A stretch of 64,000 bases of DNA, taken from NCBI RefSeq assembly GCF_002735705.1, contig NZ_PDZL01000002.1, positions 536,006 through 600,005 of the forward strand, in the 5' to 3' direction. A program made the position numbers and the translations under genes. The notes under the pieces were generated by a model. The model made no database searches, was not told where the DNA came from, and worked only from the letters and a program-made list of their open reading frames with translations. The stretch comes from Janthinobacterium sp. BJB426 (GTDB lineage: Bacteria > Pseudomonadota > Gammaproteobacteria > Burkholderiales > Burkholderiaceae_D). Of this stretch, positions 40,201 to 45,567 are shown one piece after another (the first letter of the stretch is position 1; each line of letters opens with the position of its first letter).

Positions 40201-42656
40201 TGGCCATGCGCACTGATAGCTTGCGCAGCCGTCAGCTGCAACTGGCCGCTGCCTGCCAGGCTGCCGTCGGCGCGGATGCCGGCGCCCAGCAGGCTGCCGG
40301 CCGTGCTGTCAATGCGGCTGGCATCGATGCGGTTGTCGCCCTGCGCAGCGATGACGCCGCTGTTGCTGACGGCGCCGCTCACCTGCAGCGCCTGGCTGCC
40401 AGCCGCATACACATTGCCGCTGTTCAGTACTTCGCCAGCCTTGGTGGCAAGGTTGCCACCGGCAAACACGCTGCCGGCCGTATTGTTCAGTTTTGCGACC
40501 GTCAGTGCCGCATCGCCTCCCACGGCCTGAATCTGGCCGCGCGTATTGTCGACGTCGCCAGTGTCCAGGCGCAGCTTGCCGCCCGCCGCCAGGGTCGCCT
40601 CGGTATTGTCCAGCACGCCCGTGGACAGTGCCAGGTCCATGCCCGACACGATACGGCCCTTCTGATTTTGTACATGACCCGCCTGCACGCTCAAGGCGCC
40701 ATTGCTTTCCAGCGCGCCACCGCGATTGTCCAGCCCGTCGCGCACCTGCACGCCGGTCGCGCCTTGGCCGCTTTGCGCCAGGCTGCCGCCCCGGTTGTCC
40801 AAGGTGCCGGCGTTGATGCTGAGCTGCCCCGCCACCGTGCGGGCATCGCGGTGGTCGATGTGTTCCCCGCTCAGCGCCATGGCGCCATTGCTGATAATGC
40901 TGCCGCGCTGCAAGTTGATCTGCGCCGCGCCGATCTCCAGCGCGCCCGTGCCCGCATGCTGGATCTTTCCGTCCTGGTTGCTCAGGCTGCTTGCCTGCAG
41001 GCGCAAGGCCTGGCTATTCGTGGCGATGACGCCGCGCGTGTTGTCCAGTGCACCCGGCAAGCGGATGGCCAGATCACTGTTGCCCAGTTGCATGATCTGG
41101 CCGCCCACGTTCGACAAGCCGTACGCCTGCACGCCCAGCTGCTGGCCAGTCAGCTGCGCCGCATCGCTGCGCACGGTGTGGGCCGCGTCCAGTTGCAGGC
41201 GGTCGCGGGCGGTGACCTGCGCGCGGCTGGCGTCGAGGTCGCCAGCGCTGGCGCCCAGGCTGACGTTCCCGCCAGAAACCTGCGCTCCAGCAAGGTCCAG
41301 CCGGCGCGCCGCCAGGCTGCTGTCGCCGCCGGCCACGGCCGTACCGTGCACGGCAATGGTGTCGCCGGCAGAAACACTCAGCTTGCCGCTGGCGGCCAAG
41401 GTATTGTCCAGATTCAAGCCAGCCGCCAGTACCGAACCAGCAGTGGCATCGATGCGCGCTGCCGCGCCCGTGGCTTGCACCTGGACATTGCCCTGGGCAG
41501 CGATCACGCCGCTGTTCGCAATATTGCCCTGCGCCTGCACCTGGCTGTCGCCGCCCGCATACACGGTGCCGCTGTTTGCCACGTCGCCTGCGACGGCAAT
41601 GCTCGTCTGGCTGCCGCTACCTGCCGACTGGATATTGCCGCTATTGCTCAGCCAGCCATTCGATTGCAGCACCAGATTACCCGCCGTGGCCGCCAAGACG
41701 CCTGCATTGCGCACACCCAGGCCCGCTTCCGTGCCTATCAGGGTGATCTTGCCTGCGTACATGCCGCCCAGTTGCGCCACGTCCAGCGCGTAGGCTGGGG
41801 CCGGGCCCGCGCCAGATGCGGCGCCTGCCACGCCATGCGCCGCATCGATCTGGTTAGTTCCCGTCACCACCTTCAATTCCTGCGCCCAGATGCCGCCATT
41901 GATCTGCGCGGCGCGCGCGAGGATGGCCGTGTAGTCGCTCAGCGAGGTGTCCAGGCCGCGCCCGTTGATGGTCACCACGCCGCGCTGCACCATGTAGCCG
42001 TCCAGGCTGCCGCCATTGAGGATAGGCGTGCCCGTCGTCAGCGTGACCCGGCTGGCATTGATGAAACCGCCGCCATCGATGGCCACGCCGGCCGGGTTGG
42101 CGATCACGACTTCGGCGCGCTGGCCCGCTACCTCAACATAGCCGCGCAGCTGGCTGGGGTTGGCCGAATTGACTTCGTTGAGGATCACGCGCGCGCTGCC
42201 GCCCGCCAGCCAGGGGTTGCCCTGCACCCAGCCGCCCGTCTGCGTCTGCACGTTGCCGCGGCTGTTGTTGAGGATGGCGCCGTTCGCCGTCACGTCGAAC
42301 TGGCTGTAGGTATTGCGCGACACGCCCGCCGCGCTCGGCGTCTGGATATTGACCTGTGTCACGCCATTGGCGCTTTGCACCACGGTCGGACGCTGCCTGC
42401 CCGGCGCGTTCGGATCCGCAACGATCTGCCCCATGGCCGGGCCGGACACAAAAGCCACCATGCCCAGCGCGCCAAATATCGCCAAGGCCAGCGGCCGCAA
42501 CTTAGCATTGCCCCCGCCGCCATCACCGCCAAACACGCCACTGTCCAGGCCACCTTCCCCCTTGGCCGCCTTGCCTTGCGAGGAAGCATTTTCGGCCACC
42601 ACCATCAATTGGCCACGGCGTTTGTTGAAGATGATGCGGTACAGGTTCTTGTTCAT
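22242..42656 (-). CDS. cdiA: Giant CDI/filamentous-haemagglutinin exoprotein with nuclease C-terminus
   Basis: About 6,804 residues from the ATG at 42656 (MNKNLYRIIFNKRRGQLMVV), the canonical extended signal peptide; an ATG 18 nt upstream is less likely. Order: ESPR (1-25), signal helix to AMGQ near 77, TPS secretion domain (about 80-330, with NGVTQVNIQTPSAAGVS and ANPAGVAIDGGGF), then several thousand residues of FHA repeats built on LDN..G.I.....L. A Gly/Ala-rich spacer follows near residues 4,700-5,000, then a second FHA region with haemagglutinin repeats (GRDINI, KKSGTF), a pretoxin segment (EWSEGGTARVLASTAAGALG), an Asn-rich linker, and the 138-residue nuclease. Secreted through the CdiB-like pore; the C-terminus would enter neighbouring cells. 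No VENN motif is seen. Second gene of cdiB-cdiA-cdiI. Confidence 0.93.
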   Translation of the reverse strand: MNKNLYRIIFNKRRGQLMVVAENASSQGKAAKGEGGLDSGVFGGDGGGGNAKLRPLALAIFGALGMVAFVSGPAMGQIVADPNAPGRQRPTVVQSANGVTQVNIQTPSAAGVSRNTYSQFDVTANGAILNNSRGNVQTQTGGWVQGNPWLAGGSARVILNEVNSANPSQLRGYVEVAGQRAEVVIANPAGVAIDGGGFINASRVTLTTGTPILNGGSLDGYMVQRGVVTINGRGLDTSLSDYTAILARAAQINGGIWAQELKVVTGTNQIDAAHGVAGAASGAGPAPAYALDVAQLGGMYAGKITLIGTEAGLGVRNAGVLAATAGNLVLQSNGWLSNSGNIQSAGSGSQTSIAVAGDVANSGTVYAGGDSQVQAQGNIANSGVIAAQGNVQVQATGAAARIDATAGSVLAAGLNLDNTLAASGKLSVSAGDTIAVHGTAVAGGDSSLAARRLDLAGAQVSGGNVSLGASAGDLDASRAQVTARDRLQLDAAHTVRSDAAQLTGQQLGVQAYGLSNVGGQIMQLGNSDLAIRLPGALDNTRGVIATNSQALRLQASSLSNQDGKIQHAGTGALEIGAAQINLQRGSIISNGAMALSGEHIDHRDARTVAGQLSINAGTLDNRGGSLAQSGQGATGVQVRDGLDNRGGALESNGALSVQAGHVQNQKGRIVSGMDLALSTGVLDNTEATLAAGGKLRLDTGDVDNTRGQIQAVGGDAALTVAKLNNTAGSVFAGGNLATKAGEVLNSGNVYAAGSQALQVSGAVSNSGVIAAQGDNRIDASRIDSTAGSLLGAGIRADGSLAGSGQLQLTAAQAISAHGQNLGAGKTSMHATAIDLSGSQTGGAAIDLNASAGHVVTDNALVTTTGLLSVAAAGSGQALSNVRGTLSAGQLDLKTGSLDNRGGTLIQTGTGDTTLQGSTLDNTGGRIAVNSARLALQADKVTNRDGSIEHAGTGSLHIETTRFDDERGKVTGNGLVDIQAETIDHRHAITSGQQVTVQAGQLDNSDGTLQQTGPGQMRVDVAQALDNTRGSIAGNGSVQVQAGVLDNSKGRITSAASADIASKGVLKNTDGVIAATQDLQLTGIGIDNTRGVLQADNLQLDAVTLQNQQGTVSAGKDLTARLSADLNNAGLLYAGRNQQLTVGGLLSNSGSIASVNNTTITAGKVTSSGLLGAGVKADGSLGTAGDLTVNADGVLQASAQNLAAGGAVLKGDSIDLSGSQTGAANIAITANTGDVVTTKAVISASNVLAITANANNAQSLVNSQGQLVAGQLQLNVANLNNASGEIVQTDTGDTVITTGKLDNTAGRIAANSHNLALNATVLTNVNGKLEHAGAGILAINAGQFNNQFGKIIGNGKVNITAATLDHRNATTVANQLTINAGSLDNRAGSLAQTGTGLMTVSATGQLDNTGGKIEGNGDALVKAQVLLNNTGRIVAAQDVALNLGSLDNTEGTVAAGRHLALTGGDIDNTKGQLQAVAGDATLNVGKLNNNAGNVFASGNLNTTLDTLNNTGSLYAAGNQTLTVSGAIVNTGVIAAQGNNSITAKSIDSSASSLIGAGMQSDGKLGTAGDLTIGTTQTLAAHGQNLAAGSANLTGANVDLSGSQTGAANIGLTATQGDVSTNKAVVTTPGTLNVTTTTTLHNTDGTLQAGQLDLHAANLDNAKGTVLQTGTGDTTIVTDNLDNTAGRIAVNSRNLSIDATKVTNQDGKIEHAGTGILNLQAGVLDNSKGLITSAASAEIVSKAALNNTDGVLAAAADLHIGGVTLDNTRGVLQADNLGLDAATLQNQQGTVSAGKDLTARISADLNNAGLLYAGRNQQLTVGGLLNNSGSIASVNNTHITAGKVTSSGLLGAGVKADGSLGTAGDLTINADGVLQASGQNLAAGGAVLKGDSIDLSGSQTGAANIAITARSGDVLTNKAVISASNLLAITANTNNGQSLVNSQGQLVAGQLQLNVANLNNASGEIVQTGTGDTVIATGKLDNTAGRIAVNSANLALNATVLTNVNGKLEHAGAGILAINAGQFNNQFGKITGNGKLDITAATLDHRNATTVANQLTINAGSLDNRAGSLAQTGSGLMTVSATGQLDNMDGKIEGNGDALVKAQVLLNSTGRIVAAQDATLNLGSLDNTEGTVAAGRNLALTSGDIDNTKGQLQAVAGNATLNVANLNNTAGSVFAGGNLNTALDTLSNTGSLYAAGNQALTATGVIVNTGVIAAQGNTSITAKTLDSSASSLLGAGMQADGKLGTAGDLTISTTRTLAAHGQNLAAGNAKLTGGTLDIGGSQTSAANIGLTATTGDVTTNKAVVTTPGALNITTNSTLHNTEGTVQAGQLDLHLGNLDNAKGTVLQTGTGDTSIVTGNLDNTAGRIAVNSTNLNIDAVSVTNKDGKIEHAGTGILNLQAGVLDNSKGRITSAASASITSKGALNNTDGVMAATADLHVGGVNIDNTRGVLQADNLHLDAVTLLNQQGTVSAGTDLTAKVTADLNNAGLLYAGRNQQLTVGGLLNNTGSIASVNNTHITAGKVTSSGLLGAGVKADGSLGTAGDLTINADGVLQASGQNLAAGSAQLTGASVDVSGSQTGAANIAITANTGDVLTNKAVISASNVLAITANANNAQSLVNNQGQLVAGQLQLNVANLNNASGEIVQTGTGDTVITTGKLDNTAGRIAVNSANLALNATVLTNVNGKLEHAGAGILAINAAQFNNQHGKITGNGKLDITAATLDHRNATTVANQLTVNAGSLDNRAGSLAQTGTRLMTVAATGQLDNTGGKIESNGDALVKAATLLNSTGRIVAAQDAALNFGSLDNTDGTVAAGRHLALTGGDIDNTKGQLQAVAGNATLNVANLNNTAGSVFAGGNLNATLASLNNTGSLYTAGNQTLTASGAIVNTGVIAAQGNTSVTAKTLDSSASSLLGAGMRADGSLGTAGDLTVNTMQALGAHGQNLAAGSVKLSGATLDIGGSQTSASNIGLTAIQGDVMTSKAIVATTGTLNVTTNATLHNTEGSLQAGQLDLHVGNLDNAKGTVLQTGAGDTVIRTGNLDNTGGRIAVNSSNLTLAANALTNAAGKIEHAGAGTLAITTPAFTGASGTITGNGLVDIVAGTFNHSMATTSAQQLRIAADAMSNQGGKLQSTTALTVQVAQELDNRSGVIAANGVLQMTTGSLENAKGNISAQGDVTISSQGALNNKEGTIVGKENVQVHALALDNMQGVVQAVRGALSVKAASLVNATGELSAATNLTLAVTGDMLNSGLLYAGAQQSLDVAGSLVNTGSIAALGNTSVTAGSVSGSGLLAAGLTTSGALAQVGDLTVRSNGVLQAGGKNLAAGTVALSGASLDLAGSQTSGGSITLNAGSGNITTANAVLATAGLLSITASAQNGQVLLNQHGQLSAGQLDVKVANLNNTGGSIIQTGSGDSAINLAGAGQLDNTAGRIAVNSRNLQLAAGTLTNVDGKIEHAGSGTLGISVANLYGQRGQITGNGALDVRATYIDHRNASAMAQQLSVTTSILDNRQGELLQLGKGNTSLTASASLDNAGGRIESNGGLALQTADLRNQSGRVLSGGVLDITASAKLDNSGGTLAGATGLVLTAGDVTNARGTLQAVTGDARLQVKDLDNNGGSVLAGGQLVTQAANVSNSGSMYGASQVLNATGLVSNSGTIAALANTSITAASLDSGAGGLLAAGMQADGKLAGTGSLLVTTAQQLRAAGQNLAAGNMSMTGSGVDLVGSVNSAANIALTATQGNVSTAGASIGTVGTLNVNAQAGNGQTWDNSRGDIVAGQLVVQTANLNNNKGSIVQSGSGDTAIVMSTPNGALDNTDGRIAVNSANLTLGAGTLSNAGGRIEHAGLGQLAVIADALNGQGGQITANGSLKITAGSIDFRKASTQAGQLTIDSGSLDNRQGELVQLGQGASNIRIAQVLDNQGGLIASNGNTTVSAQVINNQGGTVQAAGSATLELSAGTSLSNDNGGKIAAGGNATLQAGSMSNRGGNLTTGGNLALTLNQALDNKDGLVAANGNLGIQAASIDNTGGKLASVTGNLRATTGQLRNDSGQIQAGADVVLQSTSLGNTLASGYASAGSIVGRNVSIDTAGQGLNNGQGTIAATQVLNLQTGELSNRGGLLQAGNAIVINTHGQALDNRDAAAYAASHAGSNGGISSGGTLTLATGAWNNAAGFLGAAGQVGGSSGYINNLGGKIVSSGGLELAIGGLANQGGQVQVVGNLGLQAGAGTIDNTSGLIRGGAVVTLGAGAIVNQATQGADKGIEGRDVNLSAGTINNSQGGLRADNNLSISSNGSVNNTSGLISANNAVSVKDEGASRGLSISNGGGTIIGGELAAIKAAGLSGSGNVMSRGDLSLDLSGNHVVEAGAQVIANRNASLSVGGSLVNAGKVQAGQILALNAYSLDNTSSGDINAGTTRVNVGAILTNRGVIDGVNTQIDAGTLTNIGSGRIYGTALSIGAGTLNNAVEGGVAATIASRGSLDIGATTINNREHALIFSSGDMAIGGSLDGNRYATGAVASLTNASATIQAMGNLALRAGEITLLNNHFAVEFTSTGKSENVREYHARDGKIYADNAPGVSTTLGADGNRRLDTPDNNGGYDFSEYSVRRTTSTSRVTETDPAVISAGGNLTVDAYKIRNENSRFVAGQALKVKGVIEENISTGNQTLITEKGTHTIYMYLDMEVPEKVRDFEVQHLVLEVDGTRTVNGPDTPSSGGAPSNGVGARANVSSAGASSGAGTANVTVWLNTVGNTAGSVAGVAASTGQGVANAGAASAPGDSQLGNIGGTGGVASVAGQTVSAADGSGADIRMSSILRSNVATGNNVASAGVASGSGGLQSSDRAGQAGQAGSISAVAAAGVGAAVGEGNASAIRDPNQLAIGSQGGPSSVNGGVGLHGSDRTGSAGQAGTVGTVAGSNVKVTGAPSLGGVDTAGLAAGTVAGPAGVAGAKGLSGSDRTGNAGLAAQPGAVAGSALSKVDGAAGATQAAVGMGTQAAIGTAAGAAGKVAAGPGAGQARSPLIRQVALANPGGKAEVVRTGAKPLQLPNASLFKISPSASAKYLVETDPRFAEYRTWTGSDYMSSKMQLDPAVTQKRLGDGFYEQQLVREQVADLTGHRFTGDYSNDEEQFRGLMDAGVSYAQQHGLRPGVALTAEQMAALTSDIVWLVEREVTLADGSTQKALVPQVYVRLRADDIDGTGALLAGKNVDINITGDLTNSGTIAGRDVVLLNAENVNNLGGRIDGDAVAIAARNDLNNISGTISANSTLQASAGRDINIATGTLDGGHVIDRVAGLYVSGGASGSGNMIVAAGRDLSITGAIVSNAAPGGATSLSAGRDLSIGSVVAKATNAVGSDFAKELVSDVQSDKVALMAGNDINIRASGVVAETQLLASAGRDINLVTTTASDSSVRLRDGKTISDSSTVVDKVAGLYVTGTGEGNTLIAQAGRDMTLTAGVIANAGANGQTSLIAGNNLALNTVTVASTHDEVRNADNYRKESKTGEVGSQIMGAGNVNLQVGHDLTARAADVQAGGALGLVAGHDISLVNGVATDSLDVASKVKKSGTFSSKTTTTRDLVQTSTALGTSLTGNTVDIVAGHDLKVAGSSVLAHEAANLIAKNDISIESVGLDGKEIHSKQVKKSGTFGLSKSLTSQADDGRTVTQAGSAVSGGSVTMVGGRDVAIKGSTVVADGNIDLTALRNLSIVSAENDKDTTSSSYSKKSGFIGSFTQPAFGTVKTTSDGKNTGVVQVGSQIASLGGNVSLRAGETYTQTASEVLATGAGANGGLPGDISIVGKNVLIKEAYNSNASEQHTTFSKVALGGTVNVPIVDAVKSIGSLAKAAEQTKDSRMQALAAVTLASKATDLAGMASKGLTNTAGIKISVSLGSSKSESEMHQSSSTVVGSAVNAAGNVSIVATGAGAGSDLTVAGSKIGAGGNLTLFADDKINLLAAQNTATQTSKNSSSGSSIGIGYTFGGAQNGFSLDIAANQARGKADGTDNYYTNTYVTAGKTATVISGGDTTLQGAILAADTVKGAIGGNLNIISLQDTSTYASKSSSAGFNMSLCIPPFCYGASSVGGSVSKSKASGDFASVTEQSGIKAGDGGFQINVTGNTDLQAGVIASSGKAIADGKNSLITGTLTTSELQNKDEHSASGFSLSGSASAKVGTQNEAITTADTAAANAKSGSSGSTGFGSTSGSQSSTTTSGISGGTIVIADVEKQQALNGKTAAEMLAGLNRDVSSEKDSSGALKKGWDAKAIEKEVQAQVAITEAFSVAAASEIGKYADKKLEEAAKLREQAAKPMAPEQRDALLRQAAEITREWSEGGTARVLASTAAGALGGGLLGASASAAGSKVSGVLYHADIPESMQGLSQEQQARMQQMGEEAGFNGLTSQESWQKLKLVSDLRFDPESQNLPQAEVNRRIGDYLGLLGASAEQITDIQKTFADAGISAVNTPRTPRVEQTLLGAVASPGDVGEYDYSPDNAQPNVFLGTKVIDKGTQGVGEVVTKFGKLIDSNIGAKYTLEALDFASGAIIYGVNKIPAVENLKNQATDLVSSFFGEGFKDAGYSQSGIDNGAVGGTSISMVGLGGFAGMIKNAGRIAKIFPNAHVNLKDGAPDVPAPHKGASEKPHENKVVNEKTENQNPNPNNSENPNKNLEIDAKPVKEIESGKKGEWNKELNKPQPNTVYVVDSNHTYRTDEFSRVVHVEGELTLNKHDRNGYQQCKAGKCGVAGDEGGHLIGAQFDGAGEKINLVPMNSSLNQGQWKAMEQTWAAALKDGKKVSVDIRPTYVGADVRPTAFVVEYNVGNKVFKRVFENNAKG
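22245..22658 (-). other. CdiA C-terminal toxin domain: DNA/RNA non-specific endonuclease (NS_2 type)
   Basis: The last 138 residues of the exoprotein. The catalytic pattern of the beta-beta-alpha-metal nucleases is visible: DEGGHLIGAQFDG with the catalytic His, followed by KINLVPMNSSLNQGQWKAME with the metal-binding Asn. DEGGH replaces the more usual DRGH. Family homologues with YezG immunity act as contact-dependent or LXG-type antibacterial nucleases. Composition is AT-richer than the rest of the gene. Confidence 0.85.
27640..28560 (-). repeat. Gly/Ala-rich spacer with degenerate SDRTG repeats in cdiA
   Basis: About 300 residues of Gly, Ala, Ser and Val separate the two FHA regions. Three degenerate units contain SSDRAGQAGQAG, GSDRTGSAGQAG and GSDRTGNAGLAA. 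The DNA landmarks lie at 28168, 27994 and 27826, a spacing of 174 and 168 bp. It resembles a flexible hinge or a recently expanded low-complexity spacer. Confidence 0.7.
33438..39540 (-). repeat. Three tandem 2,034-bp super-repeats inside cdiA
   Basis: Matching landmarks recur at exact 2,034-bp steps: TTGCGCTGCT at 33941, 35975 and 38009, and GTTGTTGACG at 35121 and 37155 with a diverged copy at 39189. The period is divisible by three, so each copy is 678 residues in frame. Each unit contains many shorter FHA repeats. Copies are highly similar but not identical. Boundaries are estimated from where alignment by eye fades. Confidence 0.85.
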
Positions 42657-42723
42657 GAAATGTCCTAATGACAATTAAATGATGCGATAAAGGGAGAAAG
42701 AACGGCTGGCGGGTGGCGGCGTC

Positions 42724-44496
42724 TTAGTAACTTGCGTTCAGGCTAAAGCCGGCCGTATGGCTGGCCGTGCGGAACAGCTCGGGCTTGCGCACGGGCCAGC
42801 CGACAAAGGCGTCGTACTGCACGCCCAGCCACTGACCGCGCAAACCGACGAAGCCGCCCGTCAGTCGGCGCGCGATCAGCCATTCGGCGGACGGTCCCGA
42901 TACTTCGCCGTGGTCGAGCCCGGCATACGCTTCCTGGCCGCTGCTGCCCAGCGGCACGCCGAACTCGTTGCGCAGCAGCCAGCCGCGCTCGGCCGACAGA
43001 CTGCTTTCGCCGTCGTAGCCGCGTACCGTGTAGCGCCCGCCGATGGCGAAACGGTCCTGCGGCACCAGCGGCGTGCGGTTGTGCTGCATGCGCCAGCTGC
43101 CCGAGTAGCGCAGCGGCTGGCCAGCCAGCGTGAACGGTGCCGACAGGGCCGCGTCGGCCAGCAGCAGCTTGAGGCGCGACGTGCCTTCGCCAAACGCTTC
43201 CTCGGGCGCTGCCAGCGCATCCATCGCGCCCGTGCCGCGCCGGTATTGCAGATTCAGGTCCAGGGTGGCCTGGCCCAGAAATTCGCGGTGGCCGATACCC
43301 AGCTCCCAGCCCGCCATGCGGCGGCGCTGCACTTCCACTTCCGTGTCGTCGATGAAGTTTTGCGCGGCGCGCTGCCAGCCGCGCAAGGAAACCGTCGTCT
43401 TGCGCGACGCATCGCGGTACACCAGGCGCGACAGTTTCACTTCGCGATTCTGGCTGGCGCCGCTGTAGTTGTAGTCCTGGCTGATGCCGGCCACGGACTG
43501 GTGGTAATGGCTGTCGCTGACCGTGAAGGCTAGCAGCCAGTAGGCGTAGGGAATCGAATAGTGGGCCACCATGCCGGCCGTGCCGCGCGGGCCGTTGCGG
43601 TCGCCGTCGACGTTCTGGTTCAGGCTCAGGTAAAACAGGTCGTTCAGGGTCAGCCAGTGATCGTACGACAGGGTCACGCTGCCCTGCAGCTTGCCTGTCG
43701 AGCGCGAGCCGCCATCGTCAAGGCCCAGCGCCAGCCGGAATGGCAAGCCCTGCTTCCATTGAATCTGCAGGTCGCTCTCGCCCGGCCTGGCATTGCCGCC
43801 CTCGGCCGGCATGATCTGGATGTCGGCTTCGGCCGTCGGCACGCGCTTGAAGTTTTCCAGCGCCTGCTCCGTATCGCGCACATTGAGCAAGTCGCCGGGC
43901 CGCGCCGGCACGGCGTTCCACCAGGTGGCGCGGGGATTGGTGCCGGGCGCAAAACCGATCTGGCGGATGCGCCCCGGTATCAGGCTCAAGGCCAGCGTGC
44001 CACTGCTTAAATCCTGCGGCTCAGCCAGCACGCGCGTGGTGACATAGCCGCGCGCGATGATGGCGTTTTGCAGCCGCCCCATCAGTACATTGATGGCTTG
44101 CGTGCCCAGGCAGCGGCCCAGCGCAGAGTCAGCCGCGCCCAGGTCGTCGCGCCCGGCGGCATCCAATGCCCACTGGAACTGGGCGGCATCCTCACCCCGC
44201 AATTCCAGGTGGTTGATCGTAAAACACGGCGACTCGCCTGCCGGCAAGCGGTTGGCGGACACGGCCGCCGCTGCCTTGAGCAGGCGCACATCGGGATTGC
44301 GTTCCTGCTGCTGGCGCAGGAGGCGCTCGCGTTCTTGCTGGCGTATCAATTCCTGGCTGGCATCGTCGCGCTGGCTGGTGCCAGGCGTGGTGGGAAGGGG
44401 CGGCGCGATTTCAGGACGGGTCTGCGCGGACACGGCGGCACACAAGGTACCGCTAAACAAAAATACACCGCACCATGGCGTCAAGCGCAGGTGCAT
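42724..44496 (-). CDS. cdiB: Two-partner secretion outer-membrane transporter (ShlB/FhaC/CdiB family)
   Basis: 590 residues. Signal peptide MHLRLTPWCGVFLFSGTLCAA ends near AVSA. A Gln/Arg-rich helix at 45-70 (QELIRQQERERLLRQQQER) corresponds to the plug helix H1. POTRA domains lie at about 90-240 (CFTINHLELRG, ARGYVTTRVLAEPQDL, GTLALSLIPGRI). The C-terminal beta-barrel has the conserved RYTVRGYDGESSL near 485 (the VRGY/F motif of loop L6) and ends LNASY with a terminal aromatic. It exports the CdiA-like protein through its TPS domain. It is the first gene of cdiBAI, 67 nt ahead of cdiA, with its own sigma70-like promoter. The ribosome site is AAGG before the ATG. Confidence 0.94.
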   Translation of the reverse strand: MHLRLTPWCGVFLFSGTLCAAVSAQTRPEIAPPLPTTPGTSQRDDASQELIRQQERERLLRQQQERNPDVRLLKAAAAVSANRLPAGESPCFTINHLELRGEDAAQFQWALDAAGRDDLGAADSALGRCLGTQAINVLMGRLQNAIIARGYVTTRVLAEPQDLSSGTLALSLIPGRIRQIGFAPGTNPRATWWNAVPARPGDLLNVRDTEQALENFKRVPTAEADIQIMPAEGGNARPGESDLQIQWKQGLPFRLALGLDDGGSRSTGKLQGSVTLSYDHWLTLNDLFYLSLNQNVDGDRNGPRGTAGMVAHYSIPYAYWLLAFTVSDSHYHQSVAGISQDYNYSGASQNREVKLSRLVYRDASRKTTVSLRGWQRAAQNFIDDTEVEVQRRRMAGWELGIGHREFLGQATLDLNLQYRRGTGAMDALAAPEEAFGEGTSRLKLLLADAALSAPFTLAGQPLRYSGSWRMQHNRTPLVPQDRFAIGGRYTVRGYDGESSLSAERGWLLRNEFGVPLGSSGQEAYAGLDHGEVSGPSAEWLIARRLTGGFVGLRGQWLGVQYDAFVGWPVRKPELFRTASHTAGFSLNASY

Positions 44497-44528
44497 ATGT
44501 TGCCTTACGTAATTATTTTCTTAAGTAG

Positions 44529-44557
44529 ATTATAAAATAATTATTTCTACATGGCAA
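44529..44557 (-). promoter_or_regulatory. Strong sigma70-type promoter of cdiBAI
   Basis: On the minus strand TTGCCA (44552-44557) and perfect TATAAT (44529-44534) are separated by 17 nt, about 33 nt before the cdiB ATG. The 5' leader would be about 26 nt. Confidence 0.75.
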
Positions 44558-44573
44558 TTTTATTTATTTCTTG

Positions 44574-44587
44574 AGAACTTTAGTTCT
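44574..44587. promoter_or_regulatory. Inverted repeat upstream of the cdiB promoter
   Basis: AGAACT-TT-AGTTCT is a perfect 6-bp inverted repeat about 17 bp upstream of the -35 box. It may be an activator or repressor site. No family assignment. Confidence 0.35.
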
Positions 44588-44649
44588 TTGGTAACTGTCT
44601 TTCATCTATCCAATTACCACTAGTAAAACAGGTGGACAGGCGATGGTGA

Positions 44650-44964
44650 TGCGTACCGTATTAACTAAGATCGTGTCAGAATGCCCCAGCCTTCCTACCG
44701 TCTTGATCGGCAAGCTACGCACCCTGCGCATGCAGCGGGGCAAGGCCTAGGTCGTGTAAGATTTACGAAGCTGACCACGCCCCACTTTCGCCAGTCAGGC
44801 CATCCACCTTGCTCCCCCTTCTGATGGGACTATCGGCATGGCCTATCAACCGGCGACGGATGGCTGACAGAAGGATTGCTTAGGCCACGCACAGGAGTCG
44901 GGCGGCACGGTCAGCACCATGTTCAAACTCGCCGGGATTCTCTCTGGCTTCAATCAAGGTAACA
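44650..44964 (+). pseudogene. Noncoding gap with possible IS256-type transposase remnant
   Basis: Between the cdiB promoter and the DUF4291 gene there is no intact gene. Near 44881-44950 two adjacent frames read LRPRT and then GTVSTMFKLA and SGFN, which recalls the end of IS256-family transposases (RLRT ... MVFKLA ... L.GF). The frames would have to be joined by at least one frameshift and a deletion. A short palindromic patch (GGTC GTGTAAGATTTAC ... GACC) lies near 44751-44777. The evidence is weak. Confidence 0.25.
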
Positions 44965-45567
44965 ATGCAAGATGATCAGCACCAAACATCAGCCTTCCCT
45001 GAACGTCAGATCAGGGCCACCTACGATGAATCGACCATCCGTGTCTATCAAGCCTATCCGGATGCGATCGCGGATGGAGCATTAACGAACGGCACATTTA
45101 CTTCGCCCCCATTCAAAATGGAACGCATGACCTGGATTAAACCGTCTTTCTTATGGATGATGTATCGCGCGGGCTGGGGATTCAAAGACGCTGGTCAGCA
45201 ACGCATACTGGCGATCGATATCAGCAGAGCGGGATTTGAATGGGCACTGGAGCACGGTTGCCTGAGCCACGCGGATGCATCCATGAGCAAGGACGAATGG
45301 TCGGCAAAGAGAGCGGCATCGTCTGTGCGCATCCAATGGGACCCGGAGCGGGATCTGCTGTTGCGGCCGCAAGCTCACAGAGCCATTCAGATCGGCCTCA
45401 GCAAAAAAGCGGTAGAACTTTACGTACATCAATGGATAACCAGGGTGGCGGATGTGACGCCGCTGGCCCACGCAATCCATGCGTTGCTCGCCCAAGAAAA
45501 GTTTGAGGAAGCAAAGCACATGCTTCCTCAAGAAAAACCGTATTCGTCAGTATTTCGTCCATCTTGA
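44965..45567 (+). CDS. DUF4291 protein
   Basis: 200 residues. The family signature is unmistakable: RQIRATYDESTIRVYQAYP at residue 15, FTSPPFKMERMTWIKPSFLW at about 46, then MMYRAGWGFKD, RILAIDISRAGFEWALEHG, and an ending LPQEKPYSSVF. DUF4291 proteins are widespread single-domain proteins in bacteria and fungi with unknown function. No signal peptide, cytoplasmic. It stands alone in an accessory stretch with a possible transposase scar upstream and a broken regulator downstream. The start is supported by the family N-terminus, not by a strong ribosome site. Confidence 0.9.
   Translation: MQDDQHQTSAFPERQIRATYDESTIRVYQAYPDAIADGALTNGTFTSPPFKMERMTWIKPSFLWMMYRAGWGFKDAGQQRILAIDISRAGFEWALEHGCLSHADASMSKDEWSAKRAASSVRIQWDPERDLLLRPQAHRAIQIGLSKKAVELYVHQWITRVADVTPLAHAIHALLAQEKFEEAKHMLPQEKPYSSVFRPS

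Noticed and set aside
22242..42674. Many long plus-strand open frames opposite cdiA (for example 26079-28943, 29211-32135, 35706-38885, 39789-42668)
   Set aside because: They are antisense to a coherent giant gene, lack ribosome sites, have His/Arg/Gln-biased composition, and repeat with the same periodicity as cdiA.
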